A DNA stretch of 64,000 bases from Acididesulfobacillus acetoxydans (GCF_902729405.1 NZ_LR746496.1:62001-126000), one strand, 5' to 3'; counted from the stretch's first letter, positions 53,325 through 62,841 are shown. Notes: generated by a model not told the origin, from the sequence alone. A program made the numbers and translations.

Positions 53325-54704
53325 CTACAAATTCATGATCTTACCCGGATTCAATAGGTGCCGAGGATCAAAACTGTTCTTGATCTTGGCAAAACAAGCC
53401 ATGGCCACCGGTGAAAACTCTAACGTAAGATACTTTTTCTTCAGCAAGCCGATGCCGTGCTCCCCGCTCAACGTTCCTCCCAACTCCAAGGCGAGCGCGC
53501 AAATATCCTTTTCCGCTAAGTGCACGCGCTCCACTTCCTCTTCAATGCGCTGGTCAAAGAGGACCAGGGGGTGCATGTTACCGTCGCCGGCATGGGCCAG
53601 AATCCCCACTTCCAGGTTGCGCTCCTTGGCGATTTGCAAAATCCCGCTCACCATATTCGGAAACATGCTGCGCGGAACCGTAATATCCTGCAGGGAATAG
53701 GAGGGACGGCGGCGGGCCACGGAGCCGATCACGACCCGACGCGCCAGCCAGAGTTGGTCAACCTCGGCCGCCGTCCGGGCCATCTTAAACTCGCGCACCC
53801 GGGCTTTCTTACAAATCCCGGCAATCGTCTCCACCTGCTCGTCCATATCCTCCGGGTGTCCGTCGATTTCGATAATGAGCAGGGCGCCGGCATCCCGCGG
53901 CAGCCCGGCCCCGGTGGCATCCTCGGCCGTGTTGATCAGGAGGTTGTCCATCATCTCCAAAGTCGTCGGCACGATGCCCGCGGCCACGATATCCGACACG
54001 GTCTGAGAAGCATCTTCCACCTGGTTGTAAATGGCCAGCATCGTCTTCTTGGCGGCCGGCAGGGGCAGGATACGCAAGAAAATCTTGGTGAGCAAGGCCA
54101 GGGTTCCTTCCGAGCCAACCAGGATCCGGGTCAGATCATAGCCCGGCTCACTGTTGAAGTTTCGTCCTCCGGTTTGAATGACCTTCCCGTCAGGCAAGAC
54201 CACTTCCAGACCCAGGATGTAATCCCTGGTCACACCGTACTTAAAACAGCGCGGACCGCCCGAACATTCGGCCAGATTACCTCCCAGAGTAGTCGCTTTA
54301 TAACTGGCCGGATCCGGCGGATAGTAGAACCCTTTCTTTTCCAGCTCCGCCTGGAGGTCGAAGTTGACCAGGCCGGGTTCCACGACTGCCACAAAATTTT
54401 CGGTGTCAATATCGAGGATTTTTTTCATGCGGCTGAAATTAACCGTCACACAACGCCCGTCCGGAATCGTACCCCCGCTCAGGTTCGTACCGGCGCCGCG
54501 CGGGATCAAAGTGAAGCCGGCCTCGTTAGCCAGCTTGACCAATTTGACCACGTGTTCGGTTGACAAGGGGAAAACCGTAGCCATGCCCACACCCGAAAGC
54601 AAGGTGGCATCATAGCCATAGGACGTCAGCCCTATTTTATCCGCCTGGACATTCTTTTTCCCTACGATCTCTTCTAATCGCTCGACAACATCCTTCTCGG
54701 TCAT
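53325..54704 (-). CDS. glcD: FAD-linked oxidase, glycolate/D-lactate type large subunit
   Basis: 459 residues. The N-terminal PCMH-type FAD domain has PRGAGTNLSGG and TLGGNLAECSGGPRCFKYG. The C-terminal oxidase domain has GILAHAGDGNMHPL (substrate and FAD histidine region) and the closing SGEHGIGLLKK. It oxidises a 2-hydroxy acid, probably glycolate or D-lactate, passing electrons via GlcE and GlcF. GGAGG precedes the ATG. It follows glcE after 28 bases as the last gene of a three-gene unit. Confidence 0.9.
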   Translation of the reverse strand: MTEKDVVERLEEIVGKKNVQADKIGLTSYGYDATLLSGVGMATVFPLSTEHVVKLVKLANEAGFTLIPRGAGTNLSGGTIPDGRCVTVNFSRMKKILDIDTENFVAVVEPGLVNFDLQAELEKKGFYYPPDPASYKATTLGGNLAECSGGPRCFKYGVTRDYILGLEVVLPDGKVIQTGGRNFNSEPGYDLTRILVGSEGTLALLTKIFLRILPLPAAKKTMLAIYNQVEDASQTVSDIVAAGIVPTTLEMMDNLLINTAEDATGAGLPRDAGALLIIEIDGHPEDMDEQVETIAGICKKARVREFKMARTAAEVDQLWLARRVVIGSVARRRPSYSLQDITVPRSMFPNMVSGILQIAKERNLEVGILAHAGDGNMHPLVLFDQRIEEEVERVHLAEKDICALALELGGTLSGEHGIGLLKKKYLTLEFSPVAMACFAKIKNSFDPRHLLNPGKIMNL

Positions 54705-54732
54705 AAAAACGTACCCTCCTTTCTCCTCCGGT

Positions 54733-56034
54733 CTACAAGCTTACCCCCGGCGCCAGAATCCCCTTCGGATCAAACTGCCGCCGGATCTGCCCTAAGAGAG
54801 ATTCAATACCTTCCCACATTTCCGCATCATTGTAAGCCCGGCAAACCAGCTTACTGCCGAAGTTCCCGGATACATTACCGCCGAAGGACATAGCCAGGGC
54901 ATTGACCTTGACGGCCATCTCCTCCCTCTCTCCCGCAGCCGGCAGAAGCAAGCGGACGCGACCCAAAAGCCCTTCCGCGACCAGACCCGGATAGGCGCCG
55001 AGATCCCCGGTTATTTCCGTCAGGGCCTGCAGGGCCGCCGCAAGTTTCATGGGGCCGACATTGAAATCTATTACCCGCTCAGCCCAGGTCGTGTTCAGTT
55101 CTCCGCGCAAGTCCAGCCAGCCCTGCCACAGCTTGGCGTAACCCTCCGCTTCCTTAACGGCTTGCACCTCACTGCTACCGGCCAAGTGAAAAATACCGGC
55201 AATCTCTTCAGCCAAAAGTTCGGTTGAGTTTTTGAATCCCGTTAGATCGACCATAACCAGGTTTCCTTTGCTCCCCGGATCGATCCCGGCAGCCAAGGCC
55301 GGGTTGAGGAGATTTAAGCGAGTCGGAAAAATACGGCGCCTAATCAGGGTCGCCATGGCCTGACAAGCCTTGGGCAGGGAGGCAAAATCCGCCACCAGTG
55401 CCATTTTGACGGCGGGAGGGGGAAGCAGTTTCACCAGAAGCCGCGTAAAAATTCCCAGAGTCCCTCGGCTGCCAACCGCAAAATGGATCAGGTCATAACC
55501 CGAAACGTTCTTGATGCATTTATTGCCGACCTCCAGAATATCCCCATTGGGAAGCACCATTTCGTAACCCAGAAGATAAGTCCGGACCGGCATATATTGA
55601 AAAGCCTGAGAATCCGCCTCCCCCAGCGCAAAACATCCGCCCACAGAACCGGTCTTGGGCACATTAGGTTCCGGCGGGAAGACCAAATTTTGCTCTGCCA
55701 AGATCCGGCTGAACTCGGTATGAGCTAAGCCGGGCTGAACCGTGGCCGTCAGATTGGCATGGTCTATCTCCAGAACTTGGTTCATTCTGGACATAACCAA
55801 GGCCAACCCGCCGTCTAATCCCCTACTCTCCACAACCCGGCCGCCGACCGCAATTTTCAGGCCCTCCTCATTGGCCAGTTTGACAATTTCCGCCACTTCA
55901 GCCGTATTGCCGGGCATCGCCACGGCCAGCGGCCGGCCCTGGCCCTTCAAATATCGGGCCATCGCGGAGGGGGAGTCGACGACATTCCCCTCGCCCACTA
56001 AGCCTTTGATTCTGTTCACTGTCTCATTGCTCAT
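54733..56034 (-). CDS. glcE: FAD-binding oxidase subunit (GlcE-like)
   Basis: 433 residues with a PCMH-type FAD domain (IAVGGRVVESRG; KTGSVGGCFALGEADSQAFQY; NVSGYDLIHFAVGSRGTLGI) and a degenerate C-terminal domain without the GlcD HAGDGN motif. E. coli GlcE is shorter, near 350 residues, so this is a larger form. In the complex it binds FAD and supports GlcD. It lies between glcF and glcD with gaps of about 30 bases on both sides, which implies one transcript. Confidence 0.85.
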   Translation of the reverse strand: MSNETVNRIKGLVGEGNVVDSPSAMARYLKGQGRPLAVAMPGNTAEVAEIVKLANEEGLKIAVGGRVVESRGLDGGLALVMSRMNQVLEIDHANLTATVQPGLAHTEFSRILAEQNLVFPPEPNVPKTGSVGGCFALGEADSQAFQYMPVRTYLLGYEMVLPNGDILEVGNKCIKNVSGYDLIHFAVGSRGTLGIFTRLLVKLLPPPAVKMALVADFASLPKACQAMATLIRRRIFPTRLNLLNPALAAGIDPGSKGNLVMVDLTGFKNSTELLAEEIAGIFHLAGSSEVQAVKEAEGYAKLWQGWLDLRGELNTTWAERVIDFNVGPMKLAAALQALTEITGDLGAYPGLVAEGLLGRVRLLLPAAGEREEMAVKVNALAMSFGGNVSGNFGSKLVCRAYNDAEMWEGIESLLGQIRRQFDPKGILAPGVSL

Positions 56035-56063
56035 TACTACCCGCCCTCCACTCTAATAACCGC

Positions 56064-57311
56064 TTAGTCCTCATAAGCCTTGGCCAACAGATCGGCCACG
56101 TGCACCACAGTCTGCTGCTTGCCCGCGAAATTCAGTCCCCCCTGAATCCTCAGCATGCAGGCCGGGCAGCTGGTGGCGACTACCTCCGCCCCGCTGTCCA
56201 CGATATTCTGGGTCTTCTGCCGGGTGATATCGGTCGACAGTTGATGATAGAAGGCCTGCACCAAGCCGGAAGCACCGCAGCAGCGGTTCGCTTCATTCAT
56301 CTCCACAAACTGAAGCCGGGGGATGCTCTTTAAGACCTGACGGGGTTGAGAGGTGATTTTCAGGTGGCGGGCCATATGGCACGGGTCATGGTACGTGACT
56401 TTAACCGGAGTGTGAGCCTTGAGCTTGCTTTCATCCAATTTGATCTGGTCTTCGACAAACTCGGAGAATTCAAAGACCTTGGCGCAAAACTCCTTAACCC
56501 TGGGCAGATACCCCGGTTCGTCGGCAAAAAGTTTCAGATATTCATCGCGCAGCATCGAACCGCAGGAGGCACACGCAGTCAACACGGCATCCGGCTTACG
56601 ATCAAGAAATGATTCGATCGTCTTGCGCGCATTGGCTTTAGCACTTTCAAAATCCCCATAGGCATATTGCGGTAAACCGCAGCACACCTGGTCCTTAGGA
56701 ATAATCACATCGCAATTGTTCTTGGTCAAAACTTTGACAACGGAATGAGCCGTACCATCCAAGGAATGGTTGAGAAAACAGCCCACGAAAAAAGCGACCT
56801 TCTTTTGCGGATCACCGACTGTGATTTGCTCGGGCACCTGTTCCAAAAATGGCTTTTCGGCTGCCGGCATATTCCGGATATCAACCCCGCGAAAATAATC
56901 CAATCCGTCAATCCGCTTTAAAAGCCCTTTGCCGACCCCTTTAAAAAAGTTAAAACCATGTTCCAAACGAGAGGGACTGGCCAACGTCTTCAACGCAAAC
57001 GACTTGGCAAAGGGTTTAATCCCGTGCCTCAGTTTTAAATCACGACGGGCGGCCAAAACCAGTTCATTTCCTTTAACTCCGCTGGGACAAGCCACCGCAC
57101 ATTCCCCACACAACAAACAACTGTTGATAGCGTCTTCATAATCCTGATCCGGTTCAATGACACCGTCCACCAGCTTCTTAATCAGCTGAATCCGGCCCCT
57201 CGGACTCAGCGGCTCCCGTAAATCGGTTTTGTAAGTCTTGCAAGCCGTTAAGCAAAATCCGCATTTGTTGCAAGTGTTGAGCATCTCGTAAACATCATTT
57301 AAAACCCCCAC
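56064..57311 (-). CDS. glcF: Iron-sulfur subunit of glycolate/D-lactate oxidase (GlcF-like)
   Basis: 415 residues. Two 4Fe-4S motifs, CNKCGFCLTACKTY and CLLCGECAVACPSG, lie in the first 80 residues. Two CCG-type cysteine domains follow (VGCFLNHSLDG with QVCCGLP, and HDPCHMARHL with NRCCGASG), which are heterodisulfide-reductase-like. It conducts electrons from GlcD/E to a membrane carrier. GTG start with GGAGG eight bases upstream. First gene of glcFED, under a promoter about 270 bases upstream. Confidence 0.92.
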   Translation of the reverse strand: MGVLNDVYEMLNTCNKCGFCLTACKTYKTDLREPLSPRGRIQLIKKLVDGVIEPDQDYEDAINSCLLCGECAVACPSGVKGNELVLAARRDLKLRHGIKPFAKSFALKTLASPSRLEHGFNFFKGVGKGLLKRIDGLDYFRGVDIRNMPAAEKPFLEQVPEQITVGDPQKKVAFFVGCFLNHSLDGTAHSVVKVLTKNNCDVIIPKDQVCCGLPQYAYGDFESAKANARKTIESFLDRKPDAVLTACASCGSMLRDEYLKLFADEPGYLPRVKEFCAKVFEFSEFVEDQIKLDESKLKAHTPVKVTYHDPCHMARHLKITSQPRQVLKSIPRLQFVEMNEANRCCGASGLVQAFYHQLSTDITRQKTQNIVDSGAEVVATSCPACMLRIQGGLNFAGKQQTVVHVADLLAKAYED

Positions 57312-57577
57312 TCATATCTCCTCCTTTGCACCGCCTCTAACACCGGGCGTCAAACTTTCAACCCCATACAGAAAACTTTCAACCCATACATTTCAGAGCG
57401 AAACCGTGATCCGCAAGACCACGCCCCCGGCGCCGACCGCGGGGAAGGAACCTTGTGTTCCTGAAAAACACTCATACCTTTTTGGCACGATCTATCGCCT
57501 CAAGCTATTCGGGACGGTTGACAGCGAGGTGGTATGGTGGCCTTGCCAGTTGGTCAAAAGACACCCTCTCTCGTCTC

Positions 57578-57583
57578 ATTATA
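57578..57583 (-). promoter_or_regulatory. Probable -10 box of glcFED
   Basis: TATAAT preceded by TGTGC; the -35 (GTTCAA, 17-18 bases upstream) is weak, as for an activator-dependent promoter. A loose palindrome TTGAACATTCCAA at about 57599-57611 overlaps the -35 and may bind the IclR regulator. The rest of the 331-base gap shows no gene. Confidence 0.5.
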
Positions 57584-57642
57584 GCACAAGAGTACAGATT
57601 TTGAACATTCCAACAGCTAAATAGGACGATTTTTTTGTCCCA

Positions 57643-58407
57643 TTAGCACCTATAACCCAACTGAGAGGAAATTTCCTCGCCCACCCGGCGCAGTTCGGCG
57701 CTGATTCTGTCCGGTCCCTTCTCCTTCATCCGGATCGATGGTCCGGATACACTCACCCCGCCGATTGCCCGGCCCGAATAGTCCAGGACGGGAGTACCGA
57801 GACAAGTGATGCCCAAATCGTTTTCCTCATTATCTCTTGCCACCTTGGTCCGGCGGATTTCCGGAAATTCCTCCAGAAGCTCCCGGATGTCCGTCTTTGT
57901 ATTGTGCGTCAACCTGGGCATCCCTTTCACTTTCAGGATCTGGCGCACTTCATCTTCCGACAGGGTGGAAAGGATAGCCTTGCCCGCGGCCGTACAGTGC
58001 ATGGGGGCCCTTCTCCCTACCCGGGAACGCATCCCGATGATCTGGGAACTCTCAATCTTGTCCAGATAGACAATTTCCCCCTGGTCAAAAAGTACGAGAT
58101 GAACAACTTCATCAAACATATTGGCCAAATCGCTCAGGTAGGGCTCAGACACCTTACGTATCTGAAGATCGTCAAAAAAACGGATGCCTAACTCCACGAT
58201 TTTGATCCCCAGATAGTAACGATCCCCATCTCTTTCCCTTTCGACATAGCCGCGGTGAGCCAAGGTCTGCAAAATCCTGTACACCGTGCTCTTATGCAAA
58301 CTAACCCGGTTGCCTATTTCCGTCACACCCAAGGCACCTTCGGCCTGGGCTAAAACTTCCAGGACATCTAAAGAACGTTCTAAGGTTTGGACATTTTTCT
58401 CCGCCAA
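57643..58407 (-). CDS. IclR-family transcriptional regulator
   Basis: 254 residues. The N-terminal winged helix has LGVTEIGNRVSLHKSTVYRILQTL; the C-terminal effector domain has GRRAPMHCTAAGKAILSTL and ENDLGITCLGTPVLDYSGRAIGGVSVSGP, typical of the family. It probably controls the adjacent glcFED in response to glycolate, lactate or a related acid. TTG start with AGGGGG eight bases upstream. Confidence 0.93.
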   Translation of the reverse strand: MAEKNVQTLERSLDVLEVLAQAEGALGVTEIGNRVSLHKSTVYRILQTLAHRGYVERERDGDRYYLGIKIVELGIRFFDDLQIRKVSEPYLSDLANMFDEVVHLVLFDQGEIVYLDKIESSQIIGMRSRVGRRAPMHCTAAGKAILSTLSEDEVRQILKVKGMPRLTHNTKTDIRELLEEFPEIRRTKVARDNEENDLGITCLGTPVLDYSGRAIGGVSVSGPSIRMKEKGPDRISAELRRVGEEISSQLGYRC

Positions 58408-58569
58408 AAATTTTGCCCCCTAATTGACTTCCTCGACTATTGCTAGTATGCCCAATCAAAAGCCCCAAGTCAAGTTCGGCAGAAGTTCGTGACTGCGAGG
58501 GGTTAAAAAGTTACCGAACATACCCGGAACCCGCTTCCGCTCCCAGTGCAGCAGTTACAGCGAGCCCTC

Positions 58570-58598
58570 TTGACATCCGACAACTCCCATCGTATAAT
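58570..58598 (+). promoter_or_regulatory. Consensus promoter of the dapB-like gene
   Basis: TTGACA (58570-58575), 17 bases, TATAAT (58593-58598). Confidence 0.88.
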
Positions 58599-58643
58599 AA
58601 AGTTGTAACTTATGTTAGCTCTAAATCTTGGAGGTGCTCTCGC

Positions 58644-59531
58644 ATGATCAAGGTCTGTTTAATCGGTCTTGGCCGAACCGGCAAAGAAATTGCCCGGGTC
58701 CTTCTGCAGCAACAAGATCTGACACTCACCATGGCGGTTTGCAGTCCTTACAGCGATAAGCCCGGTAAAGACTTAGGCAGCATTTTGAACGGGAATGACA
58801 CAGGGATCATCATGAAAAGCAGCCTCAACTTAGCGGAACAATTGGAAAACTCGCGCCCGGATGTTGCTATTGACTTCACAAATCCCGAATCCACCTTGGA
58901 TCATGCCGAAATCTTGGGTCGTCTGCGAATTCCCTTAGTCGTCGGGACAACCGGATTCAGCGAACTACAACAGCGCAAACTTATGTACATTACCCGGAAA
59001 TACCGCACCGGAATCATCTCCGCCCCCAACATAACACTGGGGGTTAACGTGCTGATGGTCCTGACTAACCTAACGGCGAGTATCTTGGATGGCTATGATT
59101 GCACGATCGTCGAATCGCATTTTAAGCAAAAGAAAGACGCCCCTTCCGGGACAGCGGTCAAAATTGCCAATGAGGTTCTCAAAGGCCGTTCCGGCACCGG
59201 CGTGAATCTCCACGAGTTGGATCACCGGGAAGTGCCCATTCACGCCATCAGAGCCGGAGGGATCATCGGCCGGCACAGTGTCGTGCTGGCGGGCGAATTC
59301 GACAAGATCGAGATCACTCACGAGGCCTTTGCCCGCACCGCCTTCGCCCTGGGCGCTCTCAAAGCGGTCCGCTTCATTTGCGGAAAGATCGGTTACTATG
59401 AGATGGACGAGGTTCTGGATCTCAAAAACGTCATCCTGCGTTACTTGGAGCGCGAAGCCAATATCCGCAGCCAAAGGTTCGGCGGCGAGCTGAGTTTTCC
59501 CTTCCCTTTGACGGAAGAAGCAGATATTTAA
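58644..59531 (+). CDS. dapB: 4-hydroxy-tetrahydrodipicolinate reductase homologue
   Basis: 295 residues. N-terminal Rossmann GLGRTGKEIARVLL (an altered G-x-x-G-x-x-G); the catalytic signature reads VESHFKQKKDAPSGTA, where the usual HH pair is HF but the first His and the active Lys remain. It would reduce dihydrodipicolinate in lysine and dipicolinate synthesis. It is about 30 residues longer than most, with a unique tail. It stands alone with its own promoter, not in a dap operon. A paralogue with a changed role is possible. GGAGGTG precedes ATG 58644; the frame is open upstream. Confidence 0.8.
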   Translation: MIKVCLIGLGRTGKEIARVLLQQQDLTLTMAVCSPYSDKPGKDLGSILNGNDTGIIMKSSLNLAEQLENSRPDVAIDFTNPESTLDHAEILGRLRIPLVVGTTGFSELQQRKLMYITRKYRTGIISAPNITLGVNVLMVLTNLTASILDGYDCTIVESHFKQKKDAPSGTAVKIANEVLKGRSGTGVNLHELDHREVPIHAIRAGGIIGRHSVVLAGEFDKIEITHEAFARTAFALGALKAVRFICGKIGYYEMDEVLDLKNVILRYLEREANIRSQRFGGELSFPFPLTEEADI

Positions 59532-59655
59532 CCGTATTTTTTGAACTCTCCGTGCGCCGGCACTTCCAACAATTTCGGATTGTCTCGGCTGAAGAAGTTA
59601 AAACCATCCAGCAAACAAGCGTCAGGAACCTACTCCTGACGCTTTTCTTACGTAT

Positions 59656-59732
59656 TGGGGTGGATGAAGGGGGTCGAACCCTCGAATGCCGGAGCCACAA
59701 TCCGGTGTGTTAACCACTTCACCACATCCACC
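59656..59732 (-). tRNA. tRNA-His (anticodon GUG)
   Basis: Acceptor GTGGATG/CATCCAC with the extra 5' G at -1 and discriminator C, anticodon loop ATTGTGG, T-arm GAGGGTTCGACCCCC and encoded CCA. Confidence 0.97.
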
Positions 59733-59761
59733 ATATGCAGTTGAATCCGTCCTGAACTGTG

Positions 59762-59838
59762 TGGCGCGCCTGGAGAGATTCGAACTCCCGACAACCTGCT
59801 TAGAAGGCAGATGCTCTATCCAACTGAGCTACAGGCGC
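59762..59838 (-). tRNA. tRNA-Arg (anticodon UCU)
   Basis: Acceptor GCGCCTG/CAGGCGC, D-arm AGCTCAGTTGGATAGAGC, anticodon loop CTTCTAA, T-arm GGAGTTCGAATCTCTCC region and encoded CCA. Confidence 0.97.
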
Positions 59839-59903
59839 AAACAACGGTCTCCGCCGGGGATAGACGTAAGAGGAAGCCTTGTGCGACATCCGTTTTCCAG
59901 CCT

Positions 59904-59924
59904 CTGACTTCCGGCCTATGACTT
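59904..59924. repeat. Heptamer repeat between tRNA-Pro and tRNA-Arg
   Basis: CTGACTT CCGGCCT ATGACTT: two good units and one degenerate unit of the family at 20761. Confidence 0.5.
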
Positions 59925-59930
59925 CTTTTC

Positions 59931-60008
59931 TGGTCGGGGCAGAGGGATTTGAACCCCCGACCTCCTGCTCCCAAGGCAGGCGCGCTAGCCAAACTGCGCT
60001 ATGCCCCG
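59931..60008 (-). tRNA. tRNA-Pro (anticodon UGG)
   Basis: Acceptor CGGGGCA/TGCCCCG, anticodon loop CTTGGGA, T-arm GGGGGTTCAAATCCCTC region and encoded CCA. First gene of the Pro-Arg-His tRNA operon. Confidence 0.97.
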
Positions 60009-60024
60009 TTCAGTGACATAGTCT

Positions 60025-60053
60025 AGTATATCTCACCGGAATAAGTTCGTCAA
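60025..60053 (-). promoter_or_regulatory. Promoter of the Pro-Arg-His tRNA operon
   Basis: -35 TTGACG (60048-60053), 17 bases, -10 TATACT (60025-60030), about 17 bases before tRNA-Pro. Confidence 0.8.
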
Positions 60054-60072
60054 GAAATGATTTTTAACCGTT

Positions 60073-60690
60073 TCAGCCGCCTGCCGATCGCTGTTTTAAC
60101 TCCCTCAAAATGGGAAGGGCTTTATGAAAGGCCTGCGCGCGATGGCTCAGTTTATTCTTCTGGGCCACGCTCAGCTCCGCCATGGTCCGGCCAAAATCCG
60201 GCACATAGAAAACGGAGTCATAGCCAAACCCGCCTTTTCCCCGCCTCTGGCGCAGGATTCTTCCCTCTACCATACCCTCGGTGGTGTATTCCTCCCCGCT
60301 GGGTGTAACCACAGCCAAAGAGCAACGGAAGCGGGCTGTGCGCGCTTCATCCGGAACATCGTCCAAGAGTTTCAGGAGCTTGTCAATATTGGCTTCATCG
60401 TCTTTCGGTTCACCGGCGAAACGGGCCGAATGAACTCCGGGAGCACCTGCCAAAGCATCCGCTTCCAGGCCGGAGTCGTCCGCCAATGAGATCAACCCGG
60501 TCTTTTCCGCCGCCGCCCGCGCTTTGATCGCCGCATTTTCGGCAAATGTTTTCCCGGTTTCCGCCACTTCCTGCCAACCCTCAATATCCTGGAGAGAAAG
60601 GACCTCAATCTCCTCATCCGCCAATAAATCCTGCAGTTCCTTCACTTTTCCCTGGTTTGAAGTCGCCAGCAAAAACTTCATCATCATCAC
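60073..60690 (-). CDS. rdgB: XTP/dITP pyrophosphatase (RdgB/HAM1)
   Basis: 205 residues. Removes non-canonical purine nucleotides by hydrolysis to monophosphates. Signature motifs are LLATSNQGKVKEL, FAENAAIKARAAAEKTG, LADDSGLEADALAGAPGVHSAR and GKGGFGYDSVFYVPD. The start lies in a run GTG-ATG-ATG-ATG; the ATG at 60681 gives the usual MKFLLATSN. It follows rph after 80 bases, the common order. Confidence 0.95.
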   Translation of the reverse strand: MMMMKFLLATSNQGKVKELQDLLADEEIEVLSLQDIEGWQEVAETGKTFAENAAIKARAAAEKTGLISLADDSGLEADALAGAPGVHSARFAGEPKDDEANIDKLLKLLDDVPDEARTARFRCSLAVVTPSGEEYTTEGMVEGRILRQRRGKGGFGYDSVFYVPDFGRTMAELSVAQKNKLSHRAQAFHKALPILRELKQRSAGG

Positions 60691-60770
60691 GGCCTAATAC
60701 TCCCGGCTTCCGTCGGAAAAGAAAGACCGTTTTCCCCCTTCCATGTTCTAACCTTCGGGGTCACCACTCC

Positions 60771-61493
60771 CTACTCCGAACCTAAAGCGGCTTTTTCCAT
60801 TTCTATCAGCTCTTTAATTCCTTTCTCCGCCAAGAGGAGGAACCATTCTAACTCCTCCCGATCGAAGGGCGCATCCTCCGCTGTCCCCTGTATCTCGACA
60901 AATTTCCCCGTTCCGGTCATGACCACATTCATGTCCACCTCAGCCTGAGAATCCTCCTCATAGGCCAGATCCAACACCGCTTCCCCCCGCACCTTTCCCA
61001 CTGACACAGCCGCCAGAGAATCCCGGATGGGGTTTTCTTTCAGCAACCCTTTGCTGAGGAGGACTTGCACCGCATCGACCAGAGCGACGTACGCGCCGGT
61101 GATCGACGCTGTCCTCGTCCCCCCGTCCGCCTGGAGCACATCACAGTCCAGCCAGATCGTGCGCTCCCCCAGTTTCTTCAGTTCAACCACCGAGCGCAAG
61201 GCCCGGCCGATCAGGCGTTGGATTTCCATCGTGCGGCCACTGAGCTTCCCCCTGGTCGCTTCCCGTGGCGTCCGGGTTTGGGTTGCCCGGGGAAGCATGG
61301 AATATTCCGCGGTTATCCAACCTTTTCCTGACCCTTTTTGAAAGAGCGGGACTTTTTCCTCCACACTGGCCGTGCAGAGGACTCTCGTCTGCCCCACTTC
61401 AATGAGCACCGAGCCTTCCGGCATGTTAGTAAAGTTCCGGGTGATTTTCACCGGGCGCATTTCGTCAAAAGCCCGTCCGTCAAAACGCCGCAT
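60771..61493 (-). CDS. rph: Ribonuclease PH
   Basis: 240-residue phosphorolytic exoribonuclease that trims tRNA 3' ends. Motifs: [67 protein letters not shown] and [16 protein letters not shown]. Length is normal. First gene of the rph-rdgB pair, upstream of the tRNA operon whose products it may process. Confidence 0.96.
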   Translation of the reverse strand: MRRFDGRAFDEMRPVKITRNFTNMPEGSVLIEVGQTRVLCTASVEEKVPLFQKGSGKGWITAEYSMLPRATQTRTPREATRGKLSGRTMEIQRLIGRALRSVVELKKLGERTIWLDCDVLQADGGTRTASITGAYVALVDAVQVLLSKGLLKENPIRDSLAAVSVGKVRGEAVLDLAYEEDSQAEVDMNVVMTGTGKFVEIQGTAEDAPFDREELEWFLLLAEKGIKELIEMEKAALGSE

Positions 61494-61890
61494 GTAATAA
61501 CCTCGCTTCTGTAACCGTGTTCAAGCCGTCCTTTACGGAGAGCAAGCCATCAATACCCTCTCTCTCCCCGGCAAAAGTCCGGTATGTCTACCCTCCGTTA
61601 CTCCCATCATGCACTGCGTCAACGCATTACATCCATATGTTACACCGATATCTTGTCTCGATACTGTTTACGTCCATACGCTATGTCGATACGTCATCTC
61701 GCTGCTCTGCATCCATTCTCATCATCGATACGCCGCGTCGATAGGCTGCATTGAGGCGTCATATCAAATATCGGCATTTTTATCGGGGCGATAGCGTAAG
61801 ATCAACGCTCTGAAAGGTTGTGCACGTCCGCACCCGGCAGAATCCGACACTCAGGTCAGATGCCGGCTCAGACTGCGAGCGGCCCTTTCG
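61494..61890. other. Gap with degenerate CGATACG-type repeats
   Basis: About 400 bases. Between 61640 and 61800 the words CGATAC, CGTCGATA and ACGTCATCTCG recur at irregular spacing. No gene, tRNA or clear promoter pair was found. Confidence 0.5.
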
Positions 61891-62841
61891 TCACCGCTCC
61901 TTGATCGGGTATTCCGGCCCCATGAGGTCCAAAGAACGAGTCGGAGTCGGGTTATCCCCGACAATCCCCGCGATGGTGTAGAGATTTTGGATAGGGTCAT
62001 AACGAAACTCCTTCAGCAAACGAAAGCCCTTGATTTCACCGGTGCGGCGGATATGAATGCGCGGCCCGGTACAAGGGTACATCGTCTCCCCCACCCGAAT
62101 GTGTTCGTCATCCGCGAAACAAATAGGCAGATCCGCTTTGATCAGTTGGTGAACTCTCTGTTCCACCAGGTCCAGATCAATATCCGGTTTGAACTGAGAC
62201 TCAAGGACAAAACCGTGCTTAATATCACTGTGGATCTCCGGTTTATCAAGACCCATCTCTTCCAGAATCATAGAAGTCAAATCTTCCGCACTGTGTGCCA
62301 TCCGGCGATACTTAATCGACTCGAAGACGATATCGGTGATTCCTTTGGGTTCCGGTCCAAAGACCGTAGGGCGCATGACGATCACTTCCTCGCCCACCCC
62401 GATCAGGACCTCCGCGTTGACGTTCAAAAAGGGATAGACCAAATCGAAATGCTCGACGACCACCCGGTGCCCTTTCATGATGGCCGCCTTAATGGCATCG
62501 GCAATCATCCAGGGCTGGGTAAAAGCGGATTCGAAACGGACATCCAAGTGATAGGTATGGCAGCGGAAATGCCCCCTCTGCGCATCTTCCAGAAGAGGAA
62601 GCGGACGGACATTGATCCCGTCGTCATCATTTGTCAATTCAAGACCCGGGAACATGCCCCGAATGAGCAGGGACTTTCCCGCCCCGGCATCCCCCAGAAA
62701 GCCTATCAGTTTGTCTTCGGGGCTGAGGTAGCGCTGCTGCAGATTAGTTCCCAGAAAAAGCAGGCGTTTCTTTCCCCGTGGCGCAAAATAAACCGCTTGC
62801 ATCAGATGCTCATGCACAAAGGTCGTGGCCAAAACTCCCAC
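61891..62841 (-). CDS. P-loop NTPase with AlaRS editing-like (tRNA-SAD) C-terminal segment
   Basis: 316 residues from a GTG with GGGAG seven bases upstream. Walker A GFLGDAGAGKSLLI lies near residues 47-60, and the following 150 residues form a nucleotide-binding fold. The C-terminal CFADDEHIRVG and PCTGPRIHIRRTGEIKGFRL resemble the second additional domain of alanyl-tRNA synthetase and AlaX (C-x-GTH-x-x-TGEIG-x-F). The kinase-like and tRNA-editing-like parts in one small protein are unusual. Function is unknown; it may act on mischarged tRNA or a related compound. It stands alone. Confidence 0.65.
   Translation of the reverse strand: MGVLATTFVHEHLMQAVYFAPRGKKRLLFLGTNLQQRYLSPEDKLIGFLGDAGAGKSLLIRGMFPGLELTNDDDGINVRPLPLLEDAQRGHFRCHTYHLDVRFESAFTQPWMIADAIKAAIMKGHRVVVEHFDLVYPFLNVNAEVLIGVGEEVIVMRPTVFGPEPKGITDIVFESIKYRRMAHSAEDLTSMILEEMGLDKPEIHSDIKHGFVLESQFKPDIDLDLVEQRVHQLIKADLPICFADDEHIRVGETMYPCTGPRIHIRRTGEIKGFRLLKEFRYDPIQNLYTIAGIVGDNPTPTRSLDLMGPEYPIKER

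Noticed and set aside
57479-57496. TTGGCACGATCTATCGCC near glcF as a sigma-54 promoter on the plus strand.
   Set aside because: The -12 GC is displaced by one base and no plus-strand gene follows.
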